Made by a program: the position numbers and the translations under genes. The notes beneath the pieces are model-generated. The model did not search any database. It was not told the DNA's origin and saw nothing but the letters and a program-made list of their open reading frames with translations. From NCBI RefSeq assembly GCF_004298145.1, contig NZ_SCRH01000038.1:186001-250000 (forward strand): a stretch of 64,000 bases of DNA, written 5' to 3'. This stretch comes from Mycobacterium sp. (GTDB lineage Bacteria; Actinomycetota; Actinomycetes; Mycobacteriales; Mycobacteriaceae). Of the stretch, positions 29,022 through 39,544 are shown one piece after another (the first letter of the stretch is position 1; each line of letters begins with the position of its first letter).

Positions 29022-30122
29022 ATGACTGTCAACACCGTTCTGGTCACCGGCGCATTCGGCCAAATCGGCAGGCGCTGCACGCAAACCCTGCTCGACCGGG
29101 GGCGCACCGTGATCGCGATGGATCTGCGCAACGACAAGACCGTCGCCGTCGAACGAGCACTGATCGCCGCCGGGCACCCGGGGACGCTGGTTCCCGCCTA
29201 CACCGATCTGCTGGACGCCGACGCGGTGCGTGATCTGGTCGCCGCCCACCGGCCTGGAGCCATCGTTCACCTGGCCGCCGTCGTCTCCCCACCGTCGTAT
29301 CGCAATCCCGGCCTGGCCCGGTGCGTCAACGTCGGTGGCACCGAAAACCTGTTGGCGGCCTGCGCCGCACTCCCCCGCCCGCCGCTGTTCCTCATGGCGT
29401 CCAGCGCCGCGGTGTACGGATCGCGGAACCCCTTCCGCCAGCCCGAGCGGATCACCCCGGACACCCCGGTCAACCCGATCGATCAATACGGACAGGACAA
29501 AGTGCTTGCCGAGGCGGCGATCCGCGCCAGCGGCCTGCCCTACGCGCTCTACCGGCTCGCCGGCGTCATCTCGCCGGACACCCAGGCCGGCATCAACGGT
29601 GACTACCTCACGCTGATGCGTTCGATGCCGAGCGACAACCGCATTCATGCGGTGGATGCGCGCGACGTGGCGCTGGCCTTCGCCAACGGCGTCGACCGCG
29701 AAGCGACCATTTCCGGCAAGGTCTTGCTCATCGGCGGTAACGAAACGTACGTGCTCCGACAGCACGTCCTGCAAGACGACATCATGACCGCAGCCGGCCT
29801 GGGCCCGCTCGGCCCGTCGGCCGGCCTGCCCGGCGACCCGGGCGACGACCGCGGCTGGAGTTTCACCGGCTGGTACGACACCAGCGAAGCGCAGGCGCTG
29901 CTCGACTTTCAAGAGCACGACTGGCAGCAGACCGTGGCCTGGCTGGCCGAGTCGCAGGGCCCCATGCGCATCGTGCTGCGGCTGCTCGGCCCGATCTTGC
30001 GCCCGGCGCTGCGTGCCATCCTGATGGTGCAGCGCCGGCTGGAGGGACGCGGCCCCTACGCTGACCCGTGGGCATTGATCGAAAAGAAGTACGGCACAGC
30101 GGCATTGGCCAGCATCGACTAG
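29022..30122 (+). CDS. NAD-dependent epimerase/dehydratase
   Basis: 366 aa; VLVTGAFGQIGRRCTQTLLDRG, IVHLAAVVSPPSY, YGQDKVLAE. Confidence 0.9.
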   Translation: MTVNTVLVTGAFGQIGRRCTQTLLDRGRTVIAMDLRNDKTVAVERALIAAGHPGTLVPAYTDLLDADAVRDLVAAHRPGAIVHLAAVVSPPSYRNPGLARCVNVGGTENLLAACAALPRPPLFLMASSAAVYGSRNPFRQPERITPDTPVNPIDQYGQDKVLAEAAIRASGLPYALYRLAGVISPDTQAGINGDYLTLMRSMPSDNRIHAVDARDVALAFANGVDREATISGKVLLIGGNETYVLRQHVLQDDIMTAAGLGPLGPSAGLPGDPGDDRGWSFTGWYDTSEAQALLDFQEHDWQQTVAWLAESQGPMRIVLRLLGPILRPALRAILMVQRRLEGRGPYADPWALIEKKYGTAALASID

Positions 30123-31095
30123 CGCGACGCGAAGAAGACCGCGGCCTTGCGGATCGAGTCCTCGACGGGTTCCGGCGTCCATCCCAGTTCACGGGTGGCC
30201 TTGCCGTGGTCCAGCGGCGACATCAACTCGGCCATCCGTATTCCCGCATAGGCGAACGGCAAGTCGCGCCGCGACAGTCTCGCCGCCAGGTCGTTGATCC
30301 GCGCCCCGGCGCGCAGCACCGACATCGGGATACCGATGCGTGGCGGCCGTCTGCCGACGGCGGTGGCCGCGATCTCGTGCAACTCCCGGACGCTCATGTA
30401 CCGGTCGGAGATGATGTATCGTTCGCCGTTGCGTCCGTGCTCGGCGGCGAGAAGCATTGCCCTGGCGGCGTCTTCGATACCCACCACCTCGGCCGAGTAA
30501 TCGAAATAGAACGGGAACCGGCCCTTGGCGACCAGGGCGATCAGCGAGCCATGCGGGGTCGGCGCCCAATCCCCCGCGCCATAGGTGGTGGAGATACACA
30601 TCGCGACGCCGGGCAGCCCCTTGTCGCGTGCATACGACAGCAGCAGGTCTTCGCCCGCCACCCGCGCTTCGATGTACGCGCCGCCCTGATCCCAGTTGTG
30701 CGGGTCGGATTCGGTGACCGGTCTGCTGTCGCTGATCGCCAAAGCACCCGTGGTGCTGGTGTATACGAATCGCTTCAAGTCGGCGTCCAGGGCCGCGTCC
30801 AATACGTGTCGCAAGCCCTCGACATTGGTGCGGAACAGCGGCGCCGCGTCACGCAGCCACATTCTGGCGTCGACGACGCAGTAATAGACGACATCGCAGC
30901 CCGCCATCGCGGCGCGCAGGGCGACGTCGTCGAACACGTCGCCGTAGCAGCGCTCGACATCGAGATCGTCGATGCCCGCGGTGGAGCTGGTGCGGCGCAA
31001 CATGACTCGCACGTCTTCGCCGGCCGCCACCAACTGTCGTGTGACGTGCGATCCCAGGAACCCGCTGGCGCCGATCACCAGTTTCTTGCCGGCCA

Positions 31096-31111
<16 letters not shown>
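30119..31111 (-). CDS. NAD-dependent epimerase/dehydratase
   Basis: 330 aa; [30 protein letters not shown]. Confidence 0.9.
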
Positions 31112-32067
<956 letters not shown>

Positions 32068-32150
32068 GGAGTCATTGTGCGCCCAGCGACTTCACGCCAC
32101 GGGACGGGTACCGTTGCGCGGGTGCACCGCATCAACCTTGCCGCGATCCG

Positions 32151-33485
32151 ATGGACGACGTAGCGGCTGCGCGACCGGCCCGCAATCTGGCGGTGGACTT
32201 CTACCGCGCGTCGGGCGTGGTGCTCATCGTGCTGGGCCATTGGCTGGCCGGTTCGGTGACCTACCGCGACGGGCAATTCGGCCGCGAGAACCCACTGCTC
32301 GACATGCCCTGGACACAATGGCTGACGTGGATTTTCCAGGCGGTCCCAGTGTTCTTCTTCGTCGCCGGTTACGCCGGAGCCGTGTCCTGGGCCCACCGCC
32401 GCGACGCCGACAGTTTCTCGCGCCAGGACTGGATTCGGCACCGGCTGGCTCGGGTGCTGGGACCCACTGCGGTCTACGTCGCGCTGGTTTCGGTGATCGT
32501 GGTGGCCCTGCAGGCCCGACAGGTACCGGGCACGGTGCTCGAGTACGCGGGCTGGGCGGTCGCCATGCACCTGTGGTTCCTCGCCGTGTACGTGCTGGTG
32601 GTGTCACTGACACCCATTGCCGTTGCGGCACAGAACCGTTGGGGTCTCATGGTGCCGGTGGTGCTGGCCGCAGGGGTCGCGCTGGTCGACGCCGTCTCGC
32701 TCGGGGGCCATGTCCCCTATGTCGGCTGGCTGAACTATCTGCTCTGCTGGGGCCTGCTCTACCAGCTCGGGATCGCTTGGCACGGTGGGCTGTTGGCCGG
32801 CCGCAGACCGGTGCTGCTCGCCGCCGGTTCGACCGTCGCTCTGGCGCTGCTGATCCGAGTGGGACCGTATCCGGTCAGCATGATCGGCGTTCCGGGCCAA
32901 GCGATCGAGAACACGACGCCCCCCACGATGGCGATGATGGCGTTCGCGTGTGCCCAAGCCGGGTTGGCGATGGCATTCGCGGCGATGCTCGACCGGGTCC
33001 TACACCACCGGCCGGTGCAGCGCGTGTTGTCGACCGCCAACAACAACGTGATGGCCCTCTACCTTTGGCACATGATTCCCGTTGTGATCGTCGCGATCGT
33101 CGCGTATCCGGCCGGGCTGATACCGCAACCACCCGAGGGCTCGGCGGCGTGGTGGCTGGTCCGGTTGGAGTGGATCACCATCCTCAGCGTGGTGACGGCG
33201 ACGCAAATGCTGCTGTTGTGGTGGCAGCGGCGGTTCTTCGCGGTTCCGCTACCCACGTTCGGCCTGCCGCTCGGTGATCGCTGGGCCGAGGCGACCATGC
33301 TGACCGGTGCCGTCCTGGCCGCCGTTGGACTGCACCTCTTGGCCCAGGGCGGCTTCGCACCGGACGGGCGATTCTCGTGGCCGGCCGCGGGCGTGTTCTT
33401 CGCCGGGGCGGTGTTGGTGGCGGTGCGGCCCAGATCCCCGTCACCCGTTACCGTCCCCAGTTCGCGGCGTCGTCCGAGCGCGTAA
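32151..33485 (+). CDS. Acyltransferase-3-like integral membrane protein
   Basis: 444 aa; about ten hydrophobic segments; DFYRASGVVLIVLGHWL, VPVFFFVAGYAGAVSW. Confidence 0.8.
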   Translation: MDDVAAARPARNLAVDFYRASGVVLIVLGHWLAGSVTYRDGQFGRENPLLDMPWTQWLTWIFQAVPVFFFVAGYAGAVSWAHRRDADSFSRQDWIRHRLARVLGPTAVYVALVSVIVVALQARQVPGTVLEYAGWAVAMHLWFLAVYVLVVSLTPIAVAAQNRWGLMVPVVLAAGVALVDAVSLGGHVPYVGWLNYLLCWGLLYQLGIAWHGGLLAGRRPVLLAAGSTVALALLIRVGPYPVSMIGVPGQAIENTTPPTMAMMAFACAQAGLAMAFAAMLDRVLHHRPVQRVLSTANNNVMALYLWHMIPVVIVAIVAYPAGLIPQPPEGSAAWWLVRLEWITILSVVTATQMLLLWWQRRFFAVPLPTFGLPLGDRWAEATMLTGAVLAAVGLHLLAQGGFAPDGRFSWPAAGVFFAGAVLVAVRPRSPSPVTVPSSRRRPSA

Positions 33486-33539
33486 CGGTGGACCGGTCGT
33501 CGCGAACGGCGGGGGAAGCGACTTACGACCCCTTGACAG

Positions 33540-33553
33540 GGGCCCTAGGGCCC
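33540..33553. promoter_or_regulatory. Perfect 14-bp palindrome upstream of small CDS
   Basis: gggccctagggccc, about 105 bp upstream of 33659. Confidence 0.4.
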
Positions 33554-33658
33554 TGTTCGTGGTGATATTCGGCGAGAAACGTTTCCGGCAAAGCCTCGGA
33601 TTACGTGAGCAGTTGAGCCTAGGCTAGACGGAGACACCCTCGCTAAGGGAGTACACAG

Positions 33659-33964
33659 ATGTCACACGCTACGCTCCACACCAGCCACGGCCCTCGGCAT
33701 CGCTCGCAGGATGCCCAGCTCTTAAAGGAGTCCGGGGTCCACAAGCTCGTCATCACGGACCGCGACGGCAACTGCTTGGCCTTCGTATTGGCTTGGGACA
33801 GCTTCGAGTACGACGCCGAGACGGATACCTTTGTATGCGTCGCCGACGGCGACGGCAGAGAGCTCATGACCGTGTACACCGCCGGTGAGATAAAGCCGGC
33901 GGCCAATGCGAACACGTATGTCGTAACCGCGCCGGAGAGATTCGGTGGCCCCAGGGCGCTGTAG
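33659..33964 (+). CDS. Small hypothetical protein
   Basis: 101 aa; MSHATLHTSHGPRHRSQDAQLLKESGVHKLVITDRDGNCLAFVLAWDSFEYDAETDTFVCVADGDGRELMTVYTAGEI. Confidence 0.65.
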   Translation: MSHATLHTSHGPRHRSQDAQLLKESGVHKLVITDRDGNCLAFVLAWDSFEYDAETDTFVCVADGDGRELMTVYTAGEIKPAANANTYVVTAPERFGGPRAL

Positions 33965-34148
33965 CCCCGGCTGACCCCGTCGGACCGACCTGCTCGCAGC
34001 GGCTTCTCACACGCCGTTCTGGACGGCAGGTCGAAGGGTTTCGGGACCCGATCGCCGGAGGCGCCAACGGCACTGCGGCTTCACGCGGCCGGCGTCACCC
34101 AATACCTGTCGCCCAGCTCATGGGATCTTGACATCGCGAAACTTATGA

Positions 34149-34168
34149 TAGACCGTTCGTACGGTTAG
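34149..34168. promoter_or_regulatory. TetR-operator-like site 1
   Basis: tagaccgttcgtacggttag immediately upstream of the TetR gene. Confidence 0.55.
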
Positions 34169-34186
34169 TTTGAGCGAAGGTGAAAG

Positions 34187-34858
34187 ATGCCCCGATCGCC
34201 AGGTAGGCGTGGCGAGATTTTCGACGCGTTTGTCCGCTATGTTGCCGAACGCGGCTACGACAGAACGAATATGGGTGACATCGCCGATGAGCTTGGCATG
34301 TCGAAGGGCACCATCGTTCATCACTTCGGGACCAAAGTGCAGATGTTGCGGGAGCTCGAGGAAACCCACCTTGTCCGCCAACTCGATGCGCTACAGATGG
34401 CATGGGCACGTCTCCCCGCGCCGCACGAGCGGATCGCCGCAATCATTTACGCCTCCGCGCTGCTGCAAGTGGTGGCCCGCGATGCGACGGTGGCGAGCCA
34501 GCGCGAGGTGGTCCAGTTGTTCGATGACCCGGCCATGCATCAAGTGCGAAAGTTGCGCCATCAATTGCAGATCCTCGCGATTGACGAGATCCGCAACGGG
34601 ATAGCGAGCGGCGTGTTCCGTGGCGTCGACGCCGAACTGGCCGCGCTGCAGCTGTGGGGATCGCTGCAATGGATGTGGGTGTGGTTCGATCCCGCCGGTT
34701 CCCGGACGCCCGAACAAGTCGGGGCGGCCTTCGTCGACGTGTTCCTCGGCGGACTGCTGCTCGACCGTCTGGGCCTGCGCAAGTGGGCGGACCCTTCCGC
34801 GGACGTCGTCTCGGTGGTGCGCGAATGCCTCACCGCGGTCACGACTCCCCTAGATTGA
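34187..34858 (+). CDS. TetR-family transcriptional regulator
   Basis: 223 aa; RGEIFDAFVRYVAERGYDRTNMGDIADELGMSKGTIVHHFGTKVQML. Confidence 0.93.
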   Translation: MPRSPGRRGEIFDAFVRYVAERGYDRTNMGDIADELGMSKGTIVHHFGTKVQMLRELEETHLVRQLDALQMAWARLPAPHERIAAIIYASALLQVVARDATVASQREVVQLFDDPAMHQVRKLRHQLQILAIDEIRNGIASGVFRGVDAELAALQLWGSLQWMWVWFDPAGSRTPEQVGAAFVDVFLGGLLLDRLGLRKWADPSADVVSVVRECLTAVTTPLD

Positions 34859-34974
34859 CCGTATAGCCTCGAACACCTTACGCGGAAAGGGATTTGGGCT
34901 CCTACCACGTCCCGCGTGAGGCGCTTGGCCCCTCCTTAGCCGACCTCGCCGAGCGCAAATCACAAAGGCGTTAA

Positions 34975-34997
34975 TGACTGTACGGACGGTCGGTCTA
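34975..34997. promoter_or_regulatory. TetR-operator-like site 2
   Basis: tgactgtacggacggtcggtcta. Confidence 0.35.
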
Positions 34998-35152
34998 CAT
35001 ACCACAGGCCTCCCTGTCGACGCGTTTTGGTACGGACCGAGACTCAGGCGATCACAGCTCAAAATGCCTGGTAACAGAGCGGATACCCCGGCGCAGGCCA
35101 GATGATGCCCGCGGCGTTCCTGGTGGCGCACACGCCGACAACCCAAAGTTAT

Positions 35153-35181
35153 TGACTGACCGTACGGTCTAATGCCATAGT
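35153..35181 (+). promoter_or_regulatory. Putative promoter with embedded TetR operator (site 3) for the mce operon
   Basis: ttgact (35153-35158) - 17 nt - catagt (35176-35181); perfect 12-bp palindrome gaccgtacggtc (35158-35169) in the spacer. Confidence 0.55.
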
Positions 35182-35527
35182 TACCGCGTGGCGCAAACGA
35201 GGACGGCATGGAGTTGAAAGCACGGTCCCGGAGTGCCGGTCGGGGGGATCACCTGGTCGACGGCCGTCGGGAACGAGGCGATGCGGCACGCCGCGCCGAA
35301 TTCGGAGCATTGTCGAACCGGAACCTGGGGCTAAGAACCCCGAAGTTGTCGTCACTCGAGCAATGTTCGAAACGCTTTGCGGTACAGCGATTCCCGCAAT
35401 ATAACCGCTCGACGCGCCGGGGGTTGAATCGGAATCGAGATCTTCATCCCGCAACTGTGCGCGATCCGCTCGGACAGTCAGCGCAGACCTTGCGACTCGT
35501 CGGATCGTCACGTCAGGGGCAGCACGG

Positions 35528-36322
35528 ATGACGACCTCGCACCTGTTCGCCAGCAAAGTAGGCCAGAGAATTCGTCCGGGTGCGGAAGTGGCCGGAGGGT
35601 TCTTCCGGATGTGTGTACTCACGGGCAAAGCCCTCAAGGAGCCCTTCGAATGGCGTGAGTTCATCGTGAACGGCTGGTTCCTCATGCGGGTGTCGCTGTT
35701 GCCCACTATCGCGGTGTCCATCCCGGAGACCGTGCTGCTCATTTTCACGCTCAATGTCCTGCTGGCCGAGTTCGGTGCCGCCGACGTCTCCGGTGCCGGC
35801 GCCGGCATCGGTGCGGTCACCCAGCTCGGCCCGATTGTGACCGTGCTGGTGGTCGCCGGCGCAGGGGGCACTGCCATCTGCGCCGATCTCGGTGCGCGGA
35901 CCATCCGCGAGGAGATCGATGCGCTCGAGGTGCTCGGCATTGATCCGATCCATCGGCTGGTGGTGCCCCGCGTCATCGCCTCCACAGTCGTTGCGGTCCT
36001 GCTCAACGGTCTGGTGATCGGCGTGGGTCTGGGCGGCGGCTACCTCTTCAGCGTGTACCTGCAGAACGTCTCGAGCGGTGCCTACCTCTCCACGCTGACG
36101 GCGCTCACCGGCTTGCCCGAGGTCGTGATCGCGTTCGTCAAGGCCGCGATATTCGGGCTGATCGCCGGCCTGGTCGGCTGTTACCGGGGGCTGATCGTTC
36201 GCGGTGGGTCCAAAGGTTTGGGCACCGCCGTCAACGAGACGGTGGTGCTCTGCTTCATCGCGCTGTTCGCGGTCAACGCGGCACTGACCACCATCGGCGT
36301 CCGGTTCGGAACGGGCCGCTGA
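35528..36322 (+). CDS. yrbEA: YrbEA (MlaE-type permease) of mce operon
   Basis: 264 aa; AGAGGTAICADLGARTIREEIDALEVLGIDPIHRLVVPRVIA. Confidence 0.92.
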   Translation: MTTSHLFASKVGQRIRPGAEVAGGFFRMCVLTGKALKEPFEWREFIVNGWFLMRVSLLPTIAVSIPETVLLIFTLNVLLAEFGAADVSGAGAGIGAVTQLGPIVTVLVVAGAGGTAICADLGARTIREEIDALEVLGIDPIHRLVVPRVIASTVVAVLLNGLVIGVGLGGGYLFSVYLQNVSSGAYLSTLTALTGLPEVVIAFVKAAIFGLIAGLVGCYRGLIVRGGSKGLGTAVNETVVLCFIALFAVNAALTTIGVRFGTGR

Positions 36323-36323
36323 C

Positions 36324-37193
36324 ATGGCGACGGTGGCAGCCTTGCGCGTCCGGTTCCCGCGGACAACCGCCGTCTTGCATCGCTACGGGGACACCCCCAC
36401 CCGGCCACTGGTCGAGATCGGGCAGATGGTCTGGTTCGCGCTGACCACCATCGGCCTGATTCCCTACGCCCTACACCGCTACCGCAGAGAGCTGGTACGG
36501 ATGGTCGCCCAGATGGGGATGGGCACCGGCGCGATGGCCGTGGCCGGCGGCACCGCCGCCATCGTCGGCTTCATCACCCTGTCCGCGGGCTCGTTGGTCG
36601 CGATCCAGGGCTTCGCGTCGTTGGGCAACATCGGCGTCGAGGCATTCACCGGATTCCTGGCCGCAATGGTCAACGTGCGTTTCGTGGCACCGGTCGCGGC
36701 CGGTCAGGCGCTGGCCGCGACGGTCGGCGCGGGCGCCACCGCCGAATTGGGTGCCATGCGCATCAGCGAAGAGATCGACGCCCTGGAGGTGATGAGTATC
36801 AGGTCGGTCGCCTATCTGGCGTCGACTCGGGTGGTGGCCGGTCTCGTCGTGATCATCCCGCTCTACGGGTTGGCGATCACTCTGGCCTTCCTGTCCGCAC
36901 AAGTCACCACGGTTTTGCTCTACGGGCAGTCCATCGGCACGTACAACCACTACTTCCATACGTTCCTGCGGCTCAATGATGTCGGCTGGTCGTTCGCGGA
37001 GGTGACACTCGTCGCCGTGGTCGTGATGACCACCCACTGCTACTACGGTTACACCGCCAGCGGCGGGCCGGTCGGCGTCGGTGAAGCGGTCGGCCGCTCG
37101 ATGCGGCTGTCGTTGATCACCATCGTTGTCGTGGTCGTACTGACCGCGATGTCGGTCTACGGCAAAAACCCCAACTTCAACCTCACGGTGTGA
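36324..37193 (+). CDS. yrbEB: YrbEB (MlaE-type permease)
   Basis: 289 aa; GAGATAELGAMRISEEIDALEVMSIRSVAYLASTRVVA. Confidence 0.92.
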   Translation: MATVAALRVRFPRTTAVLHRYGDTPTRPLVEIGQMVWFALTTIGLIPYALHRYRRELVRMVAQMGMGTGAMAVAGGTAAIVGFITLSAGSLVAIQGFASLGNIGVEAFTGFLAAMVNVRFVAPVAAGQALAATVGAGATAELGAMRISEEIDALEVMSIRSVAYLASTRVVAGLVVIIPLYGLAITLAFLSAQVTTVLLYGQSIGTYNHYFHTFLRLNDVGWSFAEVTLVAVVVMTTHCYYGYTASGGPVGVGEAVGRSMRLSLITIVVVVVLTAMSVYGKNPNFNLTV

Positions 37194-37199
37194 CCCGCC

Positions 37200-38507
37200 A
37201 TGACGGCCCCGGTGAAGGAGAACCCGCAACGTATTCCGCCGTACAGGACGGCGGCGACGGTGTTCTTGATGGTGTTCGCGGCGGTGTTGGGCTTCGTCTG
37301 GTTGCAGTTTCGGGGCACGCTCACGCCGAATACCCCCTTGACGATGGTGGCGCCCCGGGCCGGTTTGGTGATGGATCCGGGGTCAAAGGTCACCTACAAC
37401 GGCGTGGAAATCGGCCGCGTGGCCAGCATTTCGGAGATCCAGCGGGACGGCATGCCGGCGGCGAAGTTCGTCTTGGATGTCAATCCGAAGTACATCTCGC
37501 TGATTCCGGCCAATGTGAACGCCAACGTCAAGGCAACCACGGTGTTCGGCAACAAGTATGTGTCATTGACCGCGCCGAAAAACCCTACACCGCAACGTAT
37601 CGACTCGCGGCAGGTGATTGATGCCCGGTCGGTGACGACGGAGTTCAACACGTTGTTCGAGACGCTGACTTCGATCGCGGAGAAGGTGGATCCGGTCAAG
37701 GTGAACCTGACGCTGGCCGCGGCCGCGCAGGCTTTGACCGGATTGGGCGACAAGTTCGGGCAGTCGATCGTCAACGGCAACGCGATCCTCGACGACATCA
37801 ATCCGCGAATGCCGCAGATCCGCCACGACATCGCGCGGCTGGCGGCCCTGAGCGACATCTACGCCGACGCCGCACCCGACCTGTTCGACGCCCTGAACAA
37901 CGCGGTGATCACAGCGCGCACGCTGCACCGCCAGGAAGCCGACCTCGATGCCGCGTTGTTGGCCGCAACCGGCCTGGGCAAGACGGGCGAAGACATCTTC
38001 GTCCGCGGCGGGCCCTATCTGCAACGGGGTGTCGCCGACCTGGTGCCCACCGCCCAGCTGCTCGACACCTATAGCCCCGAGATCTTCTGCACCGTCCGCA
38101 ACTATTACGACGAGGAGCCCGCGGCCTATGCGACGGTGGGCGGCGGCAACGGCTACGCGCTGAAGACCATGACCGAGCTGACGTCAGCATTAGGGGGCAT
38201 CCTCACGCTCCCGGGGTTGGCCGGCACGGCGGCCACCATAGGGCTCCTGGGCCTGGCCGGACTGGTCGGCGGGGCACCGAATCCCTATGTGTATCCGGAC
38301 AATCTCCCTCGGGTGAACGCTCGCGGCGGGCCCGGGGGCGCGCCGGGTTGTTGGCAAAGCATCACCCACGACCTGTGGCCGGCGCCGTCCCTCGTCGTGG
38401 ACACCGGCGCCAGTCTTGCGCCGTACAACCACCTAGACACCGGCTCGCCATACGCCATCGAATACGTGTGGGGCCGCCAGGTCGGGGACAACACGATCAA
38501 CCCATGA
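37200..38507 (+). CDS. mceA: MceA-type protein
   Basis: 435 aa; TM then MlaD-type domain PRAGLVMDPGSKVTYNGVEIGRVASI. Confidence 0.9.
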   Translation: MTAPVKENPQRIPPYRTAATVFLMVFAAVLGFVWLQFRGTLTPNTPLTMVAPRAGLVMDPGSKVTYNGVEIGRVASISEIQRDGMPAAKFVLDVNPKYISLIPANVNANVKATTVFGNKYVSLTAPKNPTPQRIDSRQVIDARSVTTEFNTLFETLTSIAEKVDPVKVNLTLAAAAQALTGLGDKFGQSIVNGNAILDDINPRMPQIRHDIARLAALSDIYADAAPDLFDALNNAVITARTLHRQEADLDAALLAATGLGKTGEDIFVRGGPYLQRGVADLVPTAQLLDTYSPEIFCTVRNYYDEEPAAYATVGGGNGYALKTMTELTSALGGILTLPGLAGTAATIGLLGLAGLVGGAPNPYVYPDNLPRVNARGGPGGAPGCWQSITHDLWPAPSLVVDTGASLAPYNHLDTGSPYAIEYVWGRQVGDNTINP

Positions 38508-39544
38508 AAGCCACCGGCAGCGCTATCAAGCTCGGCATCGTCTCGTTGGTGCTGCTGCTGATCACCGTCTCGATCGTGGTGGTGTTCGCGCAGATGCGGT
38601 TCAACCGCACCAACAGTTATTCCGCGGAGTTCAGCAACGCCAGCGGTCTGCGCGACGGGCAGTTCGTGCGCGCCTCCGGAGTGGAGATCGGCAAGGTCAA
38701 AAAAATACGGCTGATCGAGGGCGGCAAGCGGGTTCAGGTGGACTTCACCGTCGACCGCGCGGTGCCGCTGTACCAGTCGACGACGGCGCAGATCCGCTAT
38801 CTCGATCTGATCGGCAACCGCTACCTGGAGCTGGTTCGCGGCAACGGCGAAGGCGCGGACAAAGCCCTGCCGACGGGCGGGTTCATCCCGCTGTCGCGAA
38901 CCTCACCGGCCCTTGATCTCGACGCCCTGATCGGTGGTTTCAAGCCGCTCTTCCGGGCGCTCGATCCGGAAAAGGTCAACACCATCGCGTCGGCCATCGT
39001 CACCGTCTTCCAGGGCCAGGGCGGCACCATCAACGACATCCTCGACCGGACCGCGCAGCTGACCGCGCACATCGCGGAGCGCGACCAAGCCATCGGCGAG
39101 GTGATCAAGAACCTGAACGTGTTGCTGGACACCACGGTTCGGCATCGCAAGGAATTCGACCAGACCGTCGACAATTTCGAGAGATTGATCACCGGATTGC
39201 AGAACCACGCCGACCCCCTGGCCGCCGGCACCGCGAACATCAGCAACGCCGCCGGAACGGTGGCCGACCTGCTAGGCGAGGACCGCGCTCTGCTGCACAA
39301 GGAGATCAACTACCTGCAGGCCCTGCAGCAGCCGCTGGTCGACCAACGAGATCAGCTCGGTGATCTCATCCACAAGACGCCGACCGCCCTCAACCTGATC
39401 GGACGCAGCATCGGCCTCTACGGAGACTGGGTCAATTTCTACGTGTGCGACCTCACGATCAAGTGGAACGGGCTACAGGCCGGCGGCCCCGTCCGCACTG
39501 TCCGGCTCTGGCAGCAGCCCACGGGCAGGTGCACGCCGCAATGA
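38504..39544 (+). CDS. mceB: MceB-type protein
   Basis: ATG at 38504 (ATGA overlap); YSAEFSNASGLRDGQFVRASGVEIGKVKKI. Confidence 0.9.
   Translation: MKATGSAIKLGIVSLVLLLITVSIVVVFAQMRFNRTNSYSAEFSNASGLRDGQFVRASGVEIGKVKKIRLIEGGKRVQVDFTVDRAVPLYQSTTAQIRYLDLIGNRYLELVRGNGEGADKALPTGGFIPLSRTSPALDLDALIGGFKPLFRALDPEKVNTIASAIVTVFQGQGGTINDILDRTAQLTAHIAERDQAIGEVIKNLNVLLDTTVRHRKEFDQTVDNFERLITGLQNHADPLAAGTANISNAAGTVADLLGEDRALLHKEINYLQALQQPLVDQRDQLGDLIHKTPTALNLIGRSIGLYGDWVNFYVCDLTIKWNGLQAGGPVRTVRLWQQPTGRCTPQ

Noticed and set aside
28893-30182. 429-aa minus ORF opposite the epimerase at 29022-30122
   Set aside because: Fully antisense to a confident Rossmann-fold CDS.
35149-36006. 285-aa minus ORF over the mce leader and yrbEA
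   Set aside because: Thr/Ser/Arg-rich shadow of yrbEA; no family resemblance.
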